Part shown: piece by piece, positions 10,738-22,870 of the stretch
Layout: each line of letters opens with the position of its first letter
Position numbering within the stretch: the first letter of the stretch is position 1
DNA from: Erythroxylum novogranatense
Lineage: Eukaryota > Streptophyta > Magnoliopsida > Malpighiales > Erythroxylaceae
Direction: 5' to 3'
DNA length: 64,000 nt
Assembly: GCA_029891385.1 (NCBI GenBank)
Contig: CM057225.1
Location: 10,598,060 to 10,662,059, forward strand
The notes under the pieces: model-generated
The model's input: only the letters and a program-made list of their open reading frames with translations
Databases searched by the model: none
Told to the model about the DNA's origin: nothing
Position numbers and translations under genes: made by a program

Positions 10738-11066
10738 ATTAAAAGTTTTTCGAAGGGGTGTTGTAGTTTCGCAATACTTAGCATAATTAAAAACAAAAGA
10801 TTAAACGCATAAACAAAAATAAAAAATTAACATCAAAATTTGTCAACACAGTTTGGCACACCTTGTTTACGTCTGCGGAACCCTCACCCCGCTTAATTCT
10901 TTCACTAACAACAATAGTTTTATGCAAGGCTTTACTGAGAAGATACCACTCAATCCTTAACATTATCCCTCGTCCTTACTACTCGTGAAAATATTTCACA
11001 CTCAATAATGCTACCGACTCGTGTTAACCTAAACAGAGAATTTTTCAACAACTTTTTAACAAAAGA
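10738..11066 (-). mobile_element. 5' LTR remnant of Sirevirus 1
   Basis: The sequence outside the primer site must be the 3' end (U5 side) of the 5' LTR. It is cut at 11067 by the Athila-like element and I could not find its continuation on the far side. The matching 3' LTR would lie left of the window. No promoter is recognisable in this short piece. Confidence 0.6.
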
Positions 11067-14000
11067 TGATGCGGTTCCGCAAGTTCACGGGTCTCAAGTA
11101 GTACAGTATAATATCGTCCCACAGGGAGTAATTGTGTAAGTACCAGGCTTGGATCACTCAATTAATTGGACTAAGCTATTGGGTAGGATTGGGAAATTAA
11201 TTTAAAAGAAAATTTAACTATCAAAATAAATAAATAGATAAAACCGATGGCGATTGTGTAAAAATGGGGAAATAAAATAAGAAAATTAACTAGCAAAAAT
11301 AACAAAATCAAGCTAAAGAAAATTTGCGAATATTTCTAGGCGTTAATTCGAATGGAATGTGATAAGCTTCAAGGATGGTTCCACTTTTAGCGCTTTTTAT
11401 GGACTTTACCCAGATCAATTTATTAGGCGAATTTTTGGTTGATAAAAGGTTGAGCCTAGAGTTTCTTAGATCCTTTTTCAAGGTATCAAAGGAGTATTAC
11501 GCAATAATCCTAGTCTACTATCGTAGCCCTAGCAATCAAGCATAAGCCATTATGTTCTTTGCTCGCCTGGTTTTCTCTCATAAATTCAGTCTATGTCTAA
11601 ATCTGAAATTTATAAGTTCCCTGTTTGGAGTTCCGTTATTAATTTTCACCAATCGGTTCTTCAATTAACGACTAACGTCAAGTAATGGTTGGCCAAACTC
11701 AATACCAGCAAAATCAATTTCAAAACAGAGAAATCAAGACCAAAAATCCATACAAAAAAATCAACCGAGATTTAATCCATAAATTTAACTAAAAGCTTCA
11801 GCCCAACCTTGAAGCTTCAGGGAAACTACTCAGTCATGATAGGATGAAGACCACAGAAATTATGTTCAGCAAACAACATTAAGAGAAATTAAATAAAAGA
11901 ACAGAAATTTAATGAGTTTCGGGTCTCCCTCTAATGTTGAGTCACTGTGCTCTTGTTGTTTTTCCATAGGTGGTGCACCCTTGATGTCCACGCTTCCAAC
12001 TCCTCCTTGTGTATTGCATTTTCCTTCTCTTGCCAACAACACTTTAAATGTTTAGTGGGAAGAATTTTGGTTTCCTAGAAAATTGAAAGTAACGTTAGTG
12101 CTTGGTTGACATTTGTCATTGAGAGCTCCAAAAACAAAAAATTAAAGTGAGTGGAGAGTCTCTTCTTGGTCTGCGTTAGTCCTCCCTTTAAGCTCCACGT
12201 ATCTTCTCTTTTTATTTCTTGCTCCTTCCACCCACCTTTCAGCTCACGTTATTCTTGTTTTCACCTTAAATCACCAGCTCTTCCACTTTTTTATTCACTC
12301 ACCCTCAATCACGTTACACAAATATTCACTTAGTTCACACACACACACTCACGCTATTCACCTGTTCACTCCTCTCACACACGCACAACTCTCCCTAGTT
12401 AACGCTCAGCCCCTCAATTCATGCCCAGCACACACTCTTGTCACTCACGCTGTTCACTCACACACACACTGACCATTTCACGTCACACACCCTCTCCTCA
12501 CACACAACTCACTCCAGTTCACGTTACTCTACTCTCTTCAGCTCTCAATTTTTTTTCTTTTTAGCTCCTCCCCACTTAAACGCACAGCTTTCCTCTGGTA
12601 TTCACTCCCACCCTCTCTCACATGCAGCTTCAGCTATATCCCCCTTACTTGGTTAACGCACACTCCATGTAACATCCCACCCTGATGGGAAGGGTAAAAT
12701 AGTAATTTGGTCAGGGATGAGAGTGAATAGGACTGATTTGGCATTTTTATGCATACTGGTATTTGTGAATAATGAATTTTTGCACATGAAAAATAACTGT
12801 ACATGCATTCATGATATTTCCCGGTATTTGGGCCTAAACGGAATTTTATTGTGAATAATGTGGAAATTGTGTTTGAAAAATTTATTGGAGTAAATTTTTG
12901 TGTGTTTTATACTTTAAGGAAATTTTAGAAATTTTTCTGAAATTTTCTGGAGAAAATTCCCTGACTGGAAAAATCGTCAAGTGGCGAATCGACTGATTTT
13001 CGATACCGAAAATTTCTGTCAAATGGTACTATAATATTGGGTACATTATTTTGGAATTGTAATTAAGACCCTTGGAAATGGATTGAAGACCTAATTCTAT
13101 TTGGATTATTTTATCAAAGGTTATTAAGTTATTTTGTCTTCTTCTTAAGTGACAAGGTGTCAAAGCATTTAATGCTTGGATTATGTGGCTTCATTCTCGA
13201 CTCTTCTATGTTTGAAGAGTGAAATTAAAATTGTTGACATATTGGCTTTGTCTCATCCGAATATCTCCTTCTCCTTCCTTCTCATCGATTTTCTTCACTT
13301 GTTCCACTTAGTTGCTACTTTCTTTGTTCTTCCTTGCATGCTTATAAGCTTAAACCTTCTCCCTCCTTACTATGATGATAGCCATGCATGGGGTTGAGAA
13401 GTGACGAAGTAGAGTGGTTGAAGAAGTGAAGAGTTAAAGCTTGATTAGAGGCACATTTGGAGCGTCGATCCACCGATGCCCCTAAGACTTTCAGGTATTA
13501 GCTAGGAAGTACAGGTGAGTAACCTAGTTGGTTCCTCAATTTCTGATTGTTTATAGTTCTGTACTGATAATTCTGTAGAGAATAATGGTGTTTATGTGAA
13601 AACTGATTATGACTGAAGTGTTGAACCGAAGGAATGGGAATTGGGCATTGAAGTGTAAACTGGTTGTGAATGTGATAAATTGTGACTGTATGAAAATCTG
13701 TATGATTGAGAATGATATGTTTGATTCTGATAAATTGGATTGGACTGCAATGTGATTTTGGATCGTATGATATTGTGTATACTTTGATAAATGGGTTTTA
13801 GTGACAATGTGAATTGTGATACATTGAGCATGTTGCATTCCATATACAAATACTTAAACGGATAATAATAGTTGTGACCTGAGACGCCACTGATATTGAA
13901 AAGAGCCTTGAGCTCGAACATTGATACTGAAAAGAGCCTTGAGCTCGATCACTGAAAAAGAGCTTTGAGCTCGAAGGGAGTTAGTGCATACCCAGAGGGC

Positions 14001-15908
14001 TCTCCTACTCCCTAGACGCGTCTCATCAATCTCGCTCTTTGCTTAAGCGCCGGTCACAACACTACAATAAAATGGAAAAATGTCACATATGCATTGCATA
14101 TATACTTGACTGACTACTTGAAATGGGAAAAAGGCATGAGTGCCTTATTCAATTGCGATTTGCTTGTATGTAGTGATATGGTACTTCTAACTATGTTATC
14201 GCAAACTAAACTGTGATTGCCTGTGTGCTGTGTTATTACTGTGACGCAATTAAGTGATGCATGAATTGGGCGAACCATCAATGATGGTTCCTCACTGAGT
14301 TCGCAAAACTCACCCAAAATTTGCAAACATTTTCAGGTCTTGAAGAGTACCCCGTTTGACATGGGAGTATGTCTACCGTATGCAAAGGACAGATAGAGGT
14401 CGGGATCAGTTTGCGTCTGCATTAGTGTCTCATTAGTTATATGCCGAAATCTCTGTAAAAGAATGCTCTGTATTTATAGTGAGCCCAATTTGGTTATGGC
14501 TTTTTGTTCATTAAATGGCTTTTGTAAATTATTATTGAATGATTGTAGTAACTGAAAATGTTTATTTATGAACGTGGGCTCAGATTATTTACTGTTTATT
14601 CTGCGCACATGAGTGTAATGAAAAAAAAATTTCATACTGAGTTTCGACTGACTGATGTAGTACGCCACCCTCGTGGGGCACAGACTCGGATATCATCAAC
14701 GATGTCGGGTTCAGGTCACGCGGGAGTGGGGTGTTACACTCCACTCTTCCCCTCCTCAGACCACGTTATTTTTCTCCTTTTATTTCCTTCAGCCCACACA
14801 CCCATCTGCTCTCCTCAGACCACGTTATTTCCCTCCATAACGCCAGCTCACTTGTCACATGATTTTTGGTTTCTTTCTCACGCCCGTAGCTCCCCTTTCC
14901 AGGAAAAAACGTTCTTCTCTTTGTAACATTGGTGGGTCACCTTCCCAGCATCTCATGCTCCTCTCTTTGGTTGCTAGTCATTTTATTTAGTTCTCCTCAA
15001 GTGTGTCTCTGCAATGCTCCAACAACAACTAAATGTCAAGCTCTAAAAGCCTTCCTCATATGCTGCATTTCTGCTTTGGTTGTCAGATGTTGGAATAACG
15101 TGAGTGCCCCTCTAGCTGCATGGGTGGTGGGTCTTTCCTCCAGGTTGGTCACATTGTCTCCCTCTTAGCTAACGTCCCCCTTCCATTAGCTTCCATGGCT
15201 GTTTCTCTTCTGGCGAATTGCATTAGAGCTGAATGTGATGTATCGTTGACAACTCAAAATGGAATAGGGTGAATGCTTGGTGGGTCCTTGAGCTGTGAAC
15301 TTGGTCCCTCACTAGCTGTTCACGCCCATCTCTGCTCCTAACAAGTAAAAGCTACTTTATTGCTTCTTTTCTTTAATTCCTCCAGTAGCTATTGCGTTGG
15401 GTGCTTGGTGTTTGGTCCTTGGTCCTTGGTCCTTGGTGCTTGGTGCTAGAAGAGTGCGTGGTGGGTTCCCACTCCATGTAGAAGATGTGACAATTTAATT
15501 GCTGCATGGTTTGCTATTTCTTTTGGTGTAGCTCCTCCTAATCTCTGCGTGGTGGGCCTCTGCTTGTTGAAACGTTGGTGGAGTCTCTCTTCTTCCTTTT
15601 TCAGCTCTCCTCCAAAACATCACCTAGTCAGCTGCGTTTTGGACTCCCACTGTTGGGCTATGTCGTTTTGGTTGCTAACTTGGTGCTGCGTTTTCTCCTA
15701 CATAGCCAGCGTTTTGGGCATTGTTTTGACAGTAAACAACAATCCTAACGTGAGCATTCTGATGTAACTAGCTTTGTTCTTTTGGAAAATTAAAATGCTG
15801 CCTCCAGCTGTCCCTCTTGTGCGTGAGCTGCTGCTGGAGCTCCTCTTGAAACGCGCATTATTTTCTCTCCTCTTCACGTTGATGTTTGTTCTTTTTTTTT
15901 CACCTACA
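11067..15908 (-). mobile_element. 3' LTR of the Athila-like element (split by a solo LTR)
   Basis: 11067-12667 plus 14744-15890 match 34606-37216 closely, beginning TGATGCGGTTCCGCAAG. The copy at 34606 lacks about 150 bp present here (about 11888-12041). The outer limit near 15908 is approximate: homology to the 5' LTR ends at about 15890 only because the other copy is truncated. The middle is very CT/CA-rich (12300-12660, repeated cacacac/ctcac), which produces meaningless Ser/His-rich ORFs. Confidence 0.8.
12668..14738 (+). mobile_element. Solo LTR, 2071 bp, same family, lacking intron 1 (copy B)
   Basis: Begins TGTAACATCCCACCC and ends GGGGTGTTACA; target duplication CTCCA at 12663-12667 and 14739-14743. 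The paralogous Athila LTR retains the empty site (CTCCA once, 36069-36073), so the insertion post-dates that LTR pair. Compared with copies A and 37217-40811, sequence corresponding to intron 1 is missing exactly between ...CTTGATTAG (13448) and AGGCACATTTGG (13449). Exon 2 is 13449-13514 and intron 2 is 13515-14336. Intron 2 has GAGC/GCTC hairpins at 13903-13915, 13934-13946 and 13960-13972, and a GGGAGT/ACTCCC stem at 13976-13981 with 14007-14012. Confidence 0.92.
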
Positions 15909-17815
15909 ATAGCAACTTGTTAATTTCCAATTTGAGGCCAATTTTATGCTTTTATGAAAAAAAATTAGAAAATAAAATAAATAACAAAATCAATGAAAAT
16001 AAATAAATTAACCTAAAAATGTTATTAAAATGAATGCATGAATATGTAAAATAAATGCAAATATGATCTAAATCTCTATATGATTTGGACTAAACAAATG
16101 CCCCCAAACTCGAACCTTTGCTTGTCCCCAAGCAAAATAAAGATTGAGAAAATGTTTTCAAAGTTGCTCATCCAAGGAATCGTAAAAACTGTAAATCCAA
16201 GCTCTTAAATTTACTTTTAGCCTTTCCGTTCAAACCATTCCCACCTTCATGATACAAGAAACTAAGCAATTTCTCAAGCCAATATTCCTTTAACCTTTGA
16301 TCAATTATAAAAAAAACATCTTCTTGCAAGAAGCAAAGAAAAGTAAAATTGGGTCCATAACAACTTATAACCCATGCATCCCATACATAATGATGATATA
16401 GTTAATTAACCAATCCCATAGGCAAGACATCCTAACCTTTCTCCACTAATGTAGCACTTATTAATGAAAGATCAATAGGTCTTATTAGGATGTAATGGGG
16501 CTATTGGGTGTGTAATGTAGGTTTGAAACAAAGAAAGGGGGAATAAAGGCTAAAAAAAATAAAAAATTGAGGAATGATTGTTTAAAACATGCAAATGTAG
16601 AAAACATGCATAAATCCAATCTTTTTTTTTCTCTTTTTTTCATTTTTTTTCATTTTTTCTTCTTTTTTTTTGAATAAATAAGGAAATATAGAATTGACAT
16701 CCAAATATCTCAAATGATTACAAGCTCCCATTTCCAAATGCATTCAAATAGGCTTTGGTCCACATATAAACAACATCAAGCCTCCACAAATTAAGACAAA
16801 TTCCCCCAAACTCTTTTCATTGCATATTTTGGGGCTTTAAATTTTTCTTTTTCATAGTTGGGAACAAACAAACAACTCTTGGATGCAAATCTTTTCCCTT
16901 TTATTTTTTTTCATTTTATTTCATCAAAATTATACACATTCCAAAACATCACAGATCTTAAACAATCAAACCACATAAAAGGGTAGGGAATTTAGGTCTT
17001 AGGCTTGGTTTAATTAAGGGTGCCAAGGAAAATAAGGATAATGTGTAAGGCTCAAAAGAGGTTCCAAGGAAAATAAGGGTGAGTAAGCTAAAATTCATTT
17101 AGGCTAGATAACAAAGAACGGTGCCTAAATCATTTCCTTTTTTAATAAATGTTATGATTTCGTCTCGATAGGATTAGAAAGCTTGTTCTAGGATTGGTGA
17201 GATGTCAACAAGTTATAAATTGCTAAGGAATTTTCTTTTAATTTCTCTAAACGTCTAACAAGAGTTAGGAAGATCTCCAATTAAATGAACATAAACAAAA
17301 GCAAATTCCTAAGATTCTTGCACCAATCAGGAACTTTCCAATCCACAATTTGGTCTAAAAGCAGATTCAATTGCTCTTCAAAACAATTCCTATTCATCCA
17401 TGGATAAGGCAGAATTTTTTTTTTTTTAAATAAATATATGCTATGAATGTCATGAATGAATGAGTAAATACTAATGCATGTAAAAGATTTGCAAAAGAAG
17501 AAGAAAAAAAATTTTATGCTCACCCCCACCCCCAAACTCAGATAGGACATTGTCCTCAATGTCAAGATGTGCAGGCGTATTAAGAAATTGCTGCAGATCA
17601 TACTCAAACACAAACAGCCGCAAAATTCAACAATATGCGAAGACATGAGTAAGAGACACAAAGAACTTCCCTGTAATGAGTTGGAATCATTTTCTTCAGA
17701 AGTGTAATTCTCCCCATCAAAAGTCGCTTGTAAGGTCCAATTTCCTGCAAATAACACAAAGAGGAACGTGAAAAAGAAAAATAAAAATAAAAATAAAACA
17801 AAACAATAAAGGTGT
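15909..17815 (-). other. Non-coding 3' region of the Athila-like element
   Basis: AT-rich sequence with long T runs (about 16620-16670). It contains two phrases typical of the region upstream of Athila 3' LTRs: on the minus strand, TTGCTTGGGGACAAGCAAAG near 16110-16130 and CATTGAGGACAATGTCC near 17545-17565, each followed by a TTTGGGGG run. The open frames here (for example 17281-17757) have no recognisable domain and look like chance. I see no gene. Confidence 0.6.
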
Positions 17816-19641
17816 GAAATTAAATGGATTGAATAGGAAATTCAAATGAGATGATCGCAATTTGAGCGATAAGGTTTTGATTGTATGACTGAGTAAAAAT
17901 CGTCGAGCTAGCAAATGGGGCAAAAAGGAAGTATTATTTGTTATTGGAATTTCAAACGGTGTGTATATTTAAAAGATCGGCAAAGACCAAATTAAGGTGT
18001 TGACATTTGCGAATGTTATCGAGAAATATTAGAGAAATCGCGAGAAGTTTATTAGAGTATTATGGTTTAGTACGAGCAAATCGAAAGAGGAATTGATAGT
18101 TTAGCGTGTTAAATCGAATGATTATAGGTGTGAGTAACCAACAGATTTGACTGTTGGAGATAAGTGTGAGATTGATATTTTGGAGTTCCTAGGGACATGA
18201 GATTGATGTACAGTTCAAATTGATTGAGTGTATATCAATTGTATATTGGTGACACCATTTGGATTTTGTATGAGGGGTTAAGAAATTAAAGTTAATGTTA
18301 ATAAGTCAAATTGATTATATTGAGGTTATTGGAACATTACAGGATTAGTGTTTTAAACGCTATAGAGATGTAGTCTGCTAAGCGATAAATGAAGTGTTTC
18401 GAAGTGTATCGCCTCGGCCAAGATACATTAAGATGAGAGAAAGGTGAATTGGGGAAAGCTAAATTCGTTATAAGTGGCCTCTCTGTGACTGTGGTGTAAA
18501 TAGATTTAAGGATTGGTAAGTCAGTTGAAAACCTAAAAGATGATTCGCTTCGTAAAAGTTACATGGTCGAATTTGGAAATATTGTTATGATCGACATATG
18601 TATTATCGATATCGAAAGTAAAGAATCATGCGAGTGATCTTGAGGAAACAATGAGACTGTAAAGTTAAAGAAAAGATAAAGAGTGATTGATAGTATTGAT
18701 TTGATTATTTGGCGTAAATTGGCTATATAGCTAAATAAGTGGGAAACAAGATTTAGTGATCTAACAATTCCCCGCCTCCTCGATCAATCGATATGAAATT
18801 TTGAGGACTAAATTTTTGTAAGGAGGGAGAATTGTAACATCCCGACCCTAATGGGAAGGGTATATGGGTCAATTTGGTCGCTAGTAATTTGCATCTCATA
18901 TTTCTGATGTGAACATTTATTTGGCCTCTGATTGTAGAGGACTGAGTCATTTGGCACATGCACATATAGGTACATGCATTCGTGACTTTTCCCGGCATTT
19001 GATTTTGTAAATGATTTGAACTATGAATGTGTGAGATAATTAGATTGGATTATGATATATTGTGAATTATGGAATAATTGGGTGTGAATGGTGGAATTGG
19101 AACTGTGTTAGAGTGATTGCAAAGTGACAGTGATCGTTAGGATAAGTTTCTGGAATAATTAGGAGAAAATATTCGGACCGAAAATTCTCCGAGTGGCGGA
19201 CCGATTGACTGAATAGGACCGAAATAATTGTCCTATGGCTATGGAAATTAGAAATATGATTTAAGAGTTTAAATATGTCGAGCCATTGAAATTTAGAGAC
19301 AAATTGGACCGAAAATGATCGTGAAAAGAGTAACAGAATTTCTTGTATTATGAGGAAAAAGGGGACAAGAGATATATGGAATTAGCCTTATAAATGCCTT
19401 AGAATTTCGAAAGGAGAAAAGGAATTCTCCTCTCCTAGGGCACGAACCCTTTTCTCCTTCCCGGTGATCTTCGTTCCTGTCTTCTTCTTGATTCTTGCTT
19501 GTTTCTCCTTCATTGTGGTTGAAGACTAGCTGGAAACTTTAGAGAGGTTGATGTTGGACTTGGCTATGGAGATCACCGTGATTGCTAGAGGTTGGAAGAG
19601 ATTTTTGGAGATTTTAAAGTTTAGGGATTGAGCTTCGATTG

Positions 19642-20606
19642 GTAAGTATATGATTTCATGTTGTTTATTATTATGTTTAAAGCATGCATGGGGTTAATTG
19701 TTAGAGATTTGAGTGTTTAAGTTGAGTTAATACTGGATTTTGGAGAGAGAAAGAGGAAAAAAGAAATCGGAGAAGACGAACTAGGGCCGCACGTCGCGAC
19801 GAATAAATATTTAGACGTCGCGACGAGGAGAGTGTTTAGACGTCGCGACGAGGAAAGTGTTTAGACGTCGCGACGAGCAAGGTGGGGACGTCGCGGCAAG
19901 CGTGAATCATTGACACCGCGGCGAGCCCTCTCCCTCACGTCATGGCGAGCCCGAAGGAAACGTTCACCACTGCGAGCGTTTGTACGTCGTGGCGAGCCAC
20001 TCCTGCACGTCGCGACGAGCGCCTGTGCGTCGCGGCGAGGATCAGTTTCTGATGTGTTTTAATTGGAGTTTTGAGGTATAACTAATTGTGTAGAGCTCCA
20101 ATTGAGGTGAGGTTTGATTTGCTATGATCTAGTGAATGAGGTTTATGATTAAGGAAAAGAATGAGAGTTTGAATTCGGGTTTTAGAGATCTCATTTAGTG
20201 AAAGAAGTTATGAATGTGATTGTATTGCAACCTAAGGATAGTTTCACGATGATTGGGTTATAATTATGAGAATTTCAATATATGAATTCATGTAATTGGA
20301 GTCTTTATTAAGTGAATTTGATTTAGTTCAAAATGAAAATTGGTTTTGAGATCTTGTGAGCTTCGGTTAGTGCATATGAATTGACAAATGGAACTAATTG
20401 GTATAAACAAAATTGGTGAGTTCTACGGCGTGTTATTGAATCGAAATGAGTCGATAGTGATCATTGAGTAAAAGAAAGTGGAAAGGGGGAAATGGTACCG
20501 GGAAAATCATGAATAGGCATAGTACATCTGTTATTCAAGGCATGTGCATCATTAATTATTTTTGACTGTGCATTTTGTAATGAATGAAATTAATTGATTG
20601 TTATAG
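19642..20606 (+). other. Candidate intron 1 in LTR C'
   Basis: Donor CGATTG|GTAAGTATAT at 19642, acceptor TTGTTATAG|AGCCGATGG at 20606. Exon 2 would be 20607-20669 (63 nt), ended by a second donor CAG|GTGAGTAACC at 20670 whose acceptor is deleted in this copy. Splice signals align with the other LTRs. Confidence 0.55.
19790..20040 (+). repeat. CGTCGCGACG palindrome cassette in intron 1 of LTR C'
   Basis: The 10-bp palindrome CGTCGCGACG occurs at 19792-19801, 19816-19825, 19841-19850, 19866-19875 and 20008-20017. The middle three have an exact 25-bp period (unit near TTAGACGTCGCGACGAGG). Decayed versions (CGTCGCGGCA, CGTCATGGCGAG, CGTCGTGGCGAG) lie between. Strong GC island in AT-rich surroundings. 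Confidence 0.9.
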
Positions 20607-21006
20607 AGCCGATGGATCGATAATCCACGGACAGTGCTGGAGCTTCCAGGAAATAGCTAGGAAGTTCAGGTGAGTAACCTAGTTGGTTTCTCAGCCTTTA
20701 TGTGTTTAATATCTTACCATTATGCCATGTGGAGAGAATGGAGGGATATATGTGTTTGTTTTGATTGATTTCAGACCACGGGTGTCCGAAGTATTTGAAC
20801 GTGATATTGAAGTGCAAAATGTGTGTATTGGAATTGGATGTGATTGAATGAGTACCCAATTTGGGTATGGAATTCCGCACGTGTGTTTAAAAAAAGAATA
20901 ATGTACCGATTTCTGAATGAGTGGTTAGCACGCCACCCTCGCGGGGCACGGACTCGGATATCACCATCGATATCGGGTTCGGGTCTTGCGGGAGTGGGGT
21001 GTTACA

Positions 21007-22619
21007 GGCGAGGTCAAGGCTCGCTTAATCCTGCAAAATGCATCAACACAAGATTGGTCGAAATTGAATGGCACATCATTACTCAACAAATTGGTCAAAG
21101 GCTTTGCTATATGAGAAATTTCCTTAATGAAGCGCCTATAAAAACCTGCATGTCCCAAGAAAATTCTGATCTCCTTGACTGAAGTCGGTGGCGGCAGATT
21201 CGCTATCACTTCAGTTTTAGCCTTATCCACTTCTATTCCACGATTGGAGACTAAGTGGCCCAGGACTATCCCTTCTTGTACCATAAAATGGCACTTCTCT
21301 CAATTCAGCACTAGATCAACCTCTTCGCACCTGCTTAAAACCTTGGAAAGATTAGATAAACAAGAATCAAACGTTAGTCCATAAACAGAAAAGTCATCCA
21401 TGAAGACTTCCATAATTTCCTCAATAAAATCTGAAAAGGTTGCTGTCATGCAACGTTGAAACGTAGCCGGTGCATTACATAACCCAAATGGCATTCTTCG
21501 ATATGCGAAGGTACCATAGGGTCATGTGAAAGTAGTTCTCTCTTGGTCATTAGGGTGAATGGGAATTTGAAAGAAACCAGAGAAACCATCCAAATAGCAA
21601 AAATAATCATGTTTAGCAAGTCTTTCCAAAATTTGGTCAATAAATGGCAAAGGGAAATGGTCTTTACGGGTGGCCTTGTTCAATTTTCTGTAATCAATAC
21701 ACATTCGCCATCCCGTAATTGTCCTAGTTGGTATTAGTTCGTTACCTTTTTGCACAACTGTTAGACCACCCTTCTTAGGCACACAATGGACAGGGCTTAC
21801 CCAATTACTGTCAAAAATGGGGTATATAATACCCGCAGCAAATATCTTTAAGACCTCTTGCTTGACCACATCCTTCATGTTTGGATTCAGCTTCCTTTGA
21901 TGTTCAATTACGGGTTTTACATCATCCTCTAGATGAATTCTATGTGTGTAGAAAGACGGGCTGATTCCCTTCAAATCTGAAATTTGGTACCCAATTGCTT
22001 GCTTGTGCTCTCTAAGCACTCTTAAAAGTTTATCAACCTGCACAGGGCTTAAAAGAGCATTAACAATGACAGGATAGGTCGAATTAGGGCCCAAAAATTC
22101 ATACCTGAGGTTGGGAGGCAACAATTTCAATTCCACATTCGGAGGTTCTTCTTTGTTCGAATCAGGTGATAATTTCAGTTCCTGCACAAGTTGTGTAGAT
22201 CTTTGCACAGGCTGTGCATCGAGCATCTGCACAAATTCAAAAACCTCTGATTCCTTCTTTGTAAATTCTGTAGTACCCCCTGTTATTACAGCCTTCACTA
22301 AGCAGTGTTCCAACGAATCCTTTGGATGAGATTTTCTGAATTCAACACCAACCAGCGTGTCAATAAGGTCCACCCTTAAACAAGAATCCTTGTCATCCAT
22401 AACCTTCATTGCCTTTCCCAAATTAAACTCAATTTCTTCCTCCCCCACTCTCAGAGTCATTTTTCCATTCTTAACATCGATGATTGCTCCAGCTGTCGCT
22501 AAAAATGGTCTCCCAAGTATAATAGGTATGCTCGTGTCCTCCTCCATTTCTAGCACAACGAAGTCTACCGGGATAAAGAAGACTTCCAACCTTGAGGGGC
22601 ACATTTTCCAATATCCCAA
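21007..22619 (-). pseudogene. Gypsy (Athila-like) reverse transcriptase, truncated
   Basis: Minus-strand blocks in order: WRMCIDYRKLNKATRKDHFP, FIDQILERLAKHDYFCYLDG and FFQIPIHPNDQERTTFT (22619-21525); then a stop at 21522-21524 where a Cys codon is expected; then MPFGLCNAPATFQRCM, EEIMEVFMDDFSVYG (catalytic F-M-D-D, the plant gypsy variant of YVDD) and FLGHAGFYRRFIKEISHIAK. It ends abruptly at 21007 inside the thumb/connection. The catalytic aspartates are present but the protein is broken by the stop and by loss of RNase H and integrase. The first 70 residues of the frame belong to the protease. Confidence 0.9.
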
Positions 22620-22870
22620 TGGGAAATTTTATGGACCTATCAGCTAGCTGCAATGATATGGTAGTCGGTTTAAGCTCTCCGATGTCCAATTTTTGACATA
22701 TAGATAATGGCAATAAGCTCACACTTGCCCCCAAATCACATAATGCTCTCCCAATTGTTGTGGTTCCAATTTGGCAAGGTATCGAGAAACTTCCTGGATC
22801 TTGAAGCTTTGGAGGGAGTTTGTTTTGAAGAATGGCACTTGATTCTTCTGTAAGAGCCACAGTCGCATAT
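22560..22870 (-). pseudogene. Gypsy aspartic protease (Athila-like)
   Basis: The minus frame shows PCQIGTTTIGRALCDLGASV followed by SLLPLSICQKLDIG; D-L-G-A-S is the active-site motif of plant gypsy proteases that mature the Gag-Pol polyprotein. A frameshift near 22590 moves the reading into the next frame, where FFIPVDFVVLEMEED and IPIILGRPFLATAGAIID continue the fold (ILGRPFL flap/strand motif). It sits between gag and RT as expected. Confidence 0.88.

Larger units (their letters stand above)
1..11066 (-). mobile_element. Sirevirus-type Ty1/copia element 1 (partial)
   Basis: Order on the minus strand is partial 5' LTR, iMet primer site, gag, protease, integrase, RT, RNase H, env-like ORF. 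It is interrupted by the solo LTR at 4817-9179 and truncated by the window edge and by the Athila-like insertion. PR-IN-RT-RH order defines copia; the extra ORF after pol and the EGVSITRPP gag start point to the Sirevirus group. It is dead: frameshifts in every domain and RT active site lost. Confidence 0.85.
17816..21006 (+). mobile_element. 5'-truncated non-autonomous LTR element (3' internal end plus 3' LTR, copy C')
   Basis: 17816-18832 matches the last kilobase of the internal region of the complete element at 49156-58195 (compare 54356-55370). A polypurine tract (about 18819-18832) follows, then an LTR 18833-21006 that starts TGTAACATCCCGACCC and ends GGGTGTTACA. No 5' LTR or target duplication is found; left of 17816 lies Athila 3' region and right of 21006 Athila RT, so sequence was lost on arrival or later. 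The LTR lacks about 760 bp of intron 2, including the hairpin array and acceptor (junction near 20822). A TATA-like TATAAAT lies at 19389-19395. Confidence 0.85.

Noticed and set aside
12151..12656. Ser/His/Pro-rich ORFs that look like secreted peptides (also 14558-15767 and 35538-37097)
   Set aside because: They lie in CT/CA-rich Athila LTR sequence, recur in the paralogous LTR and have no domain.
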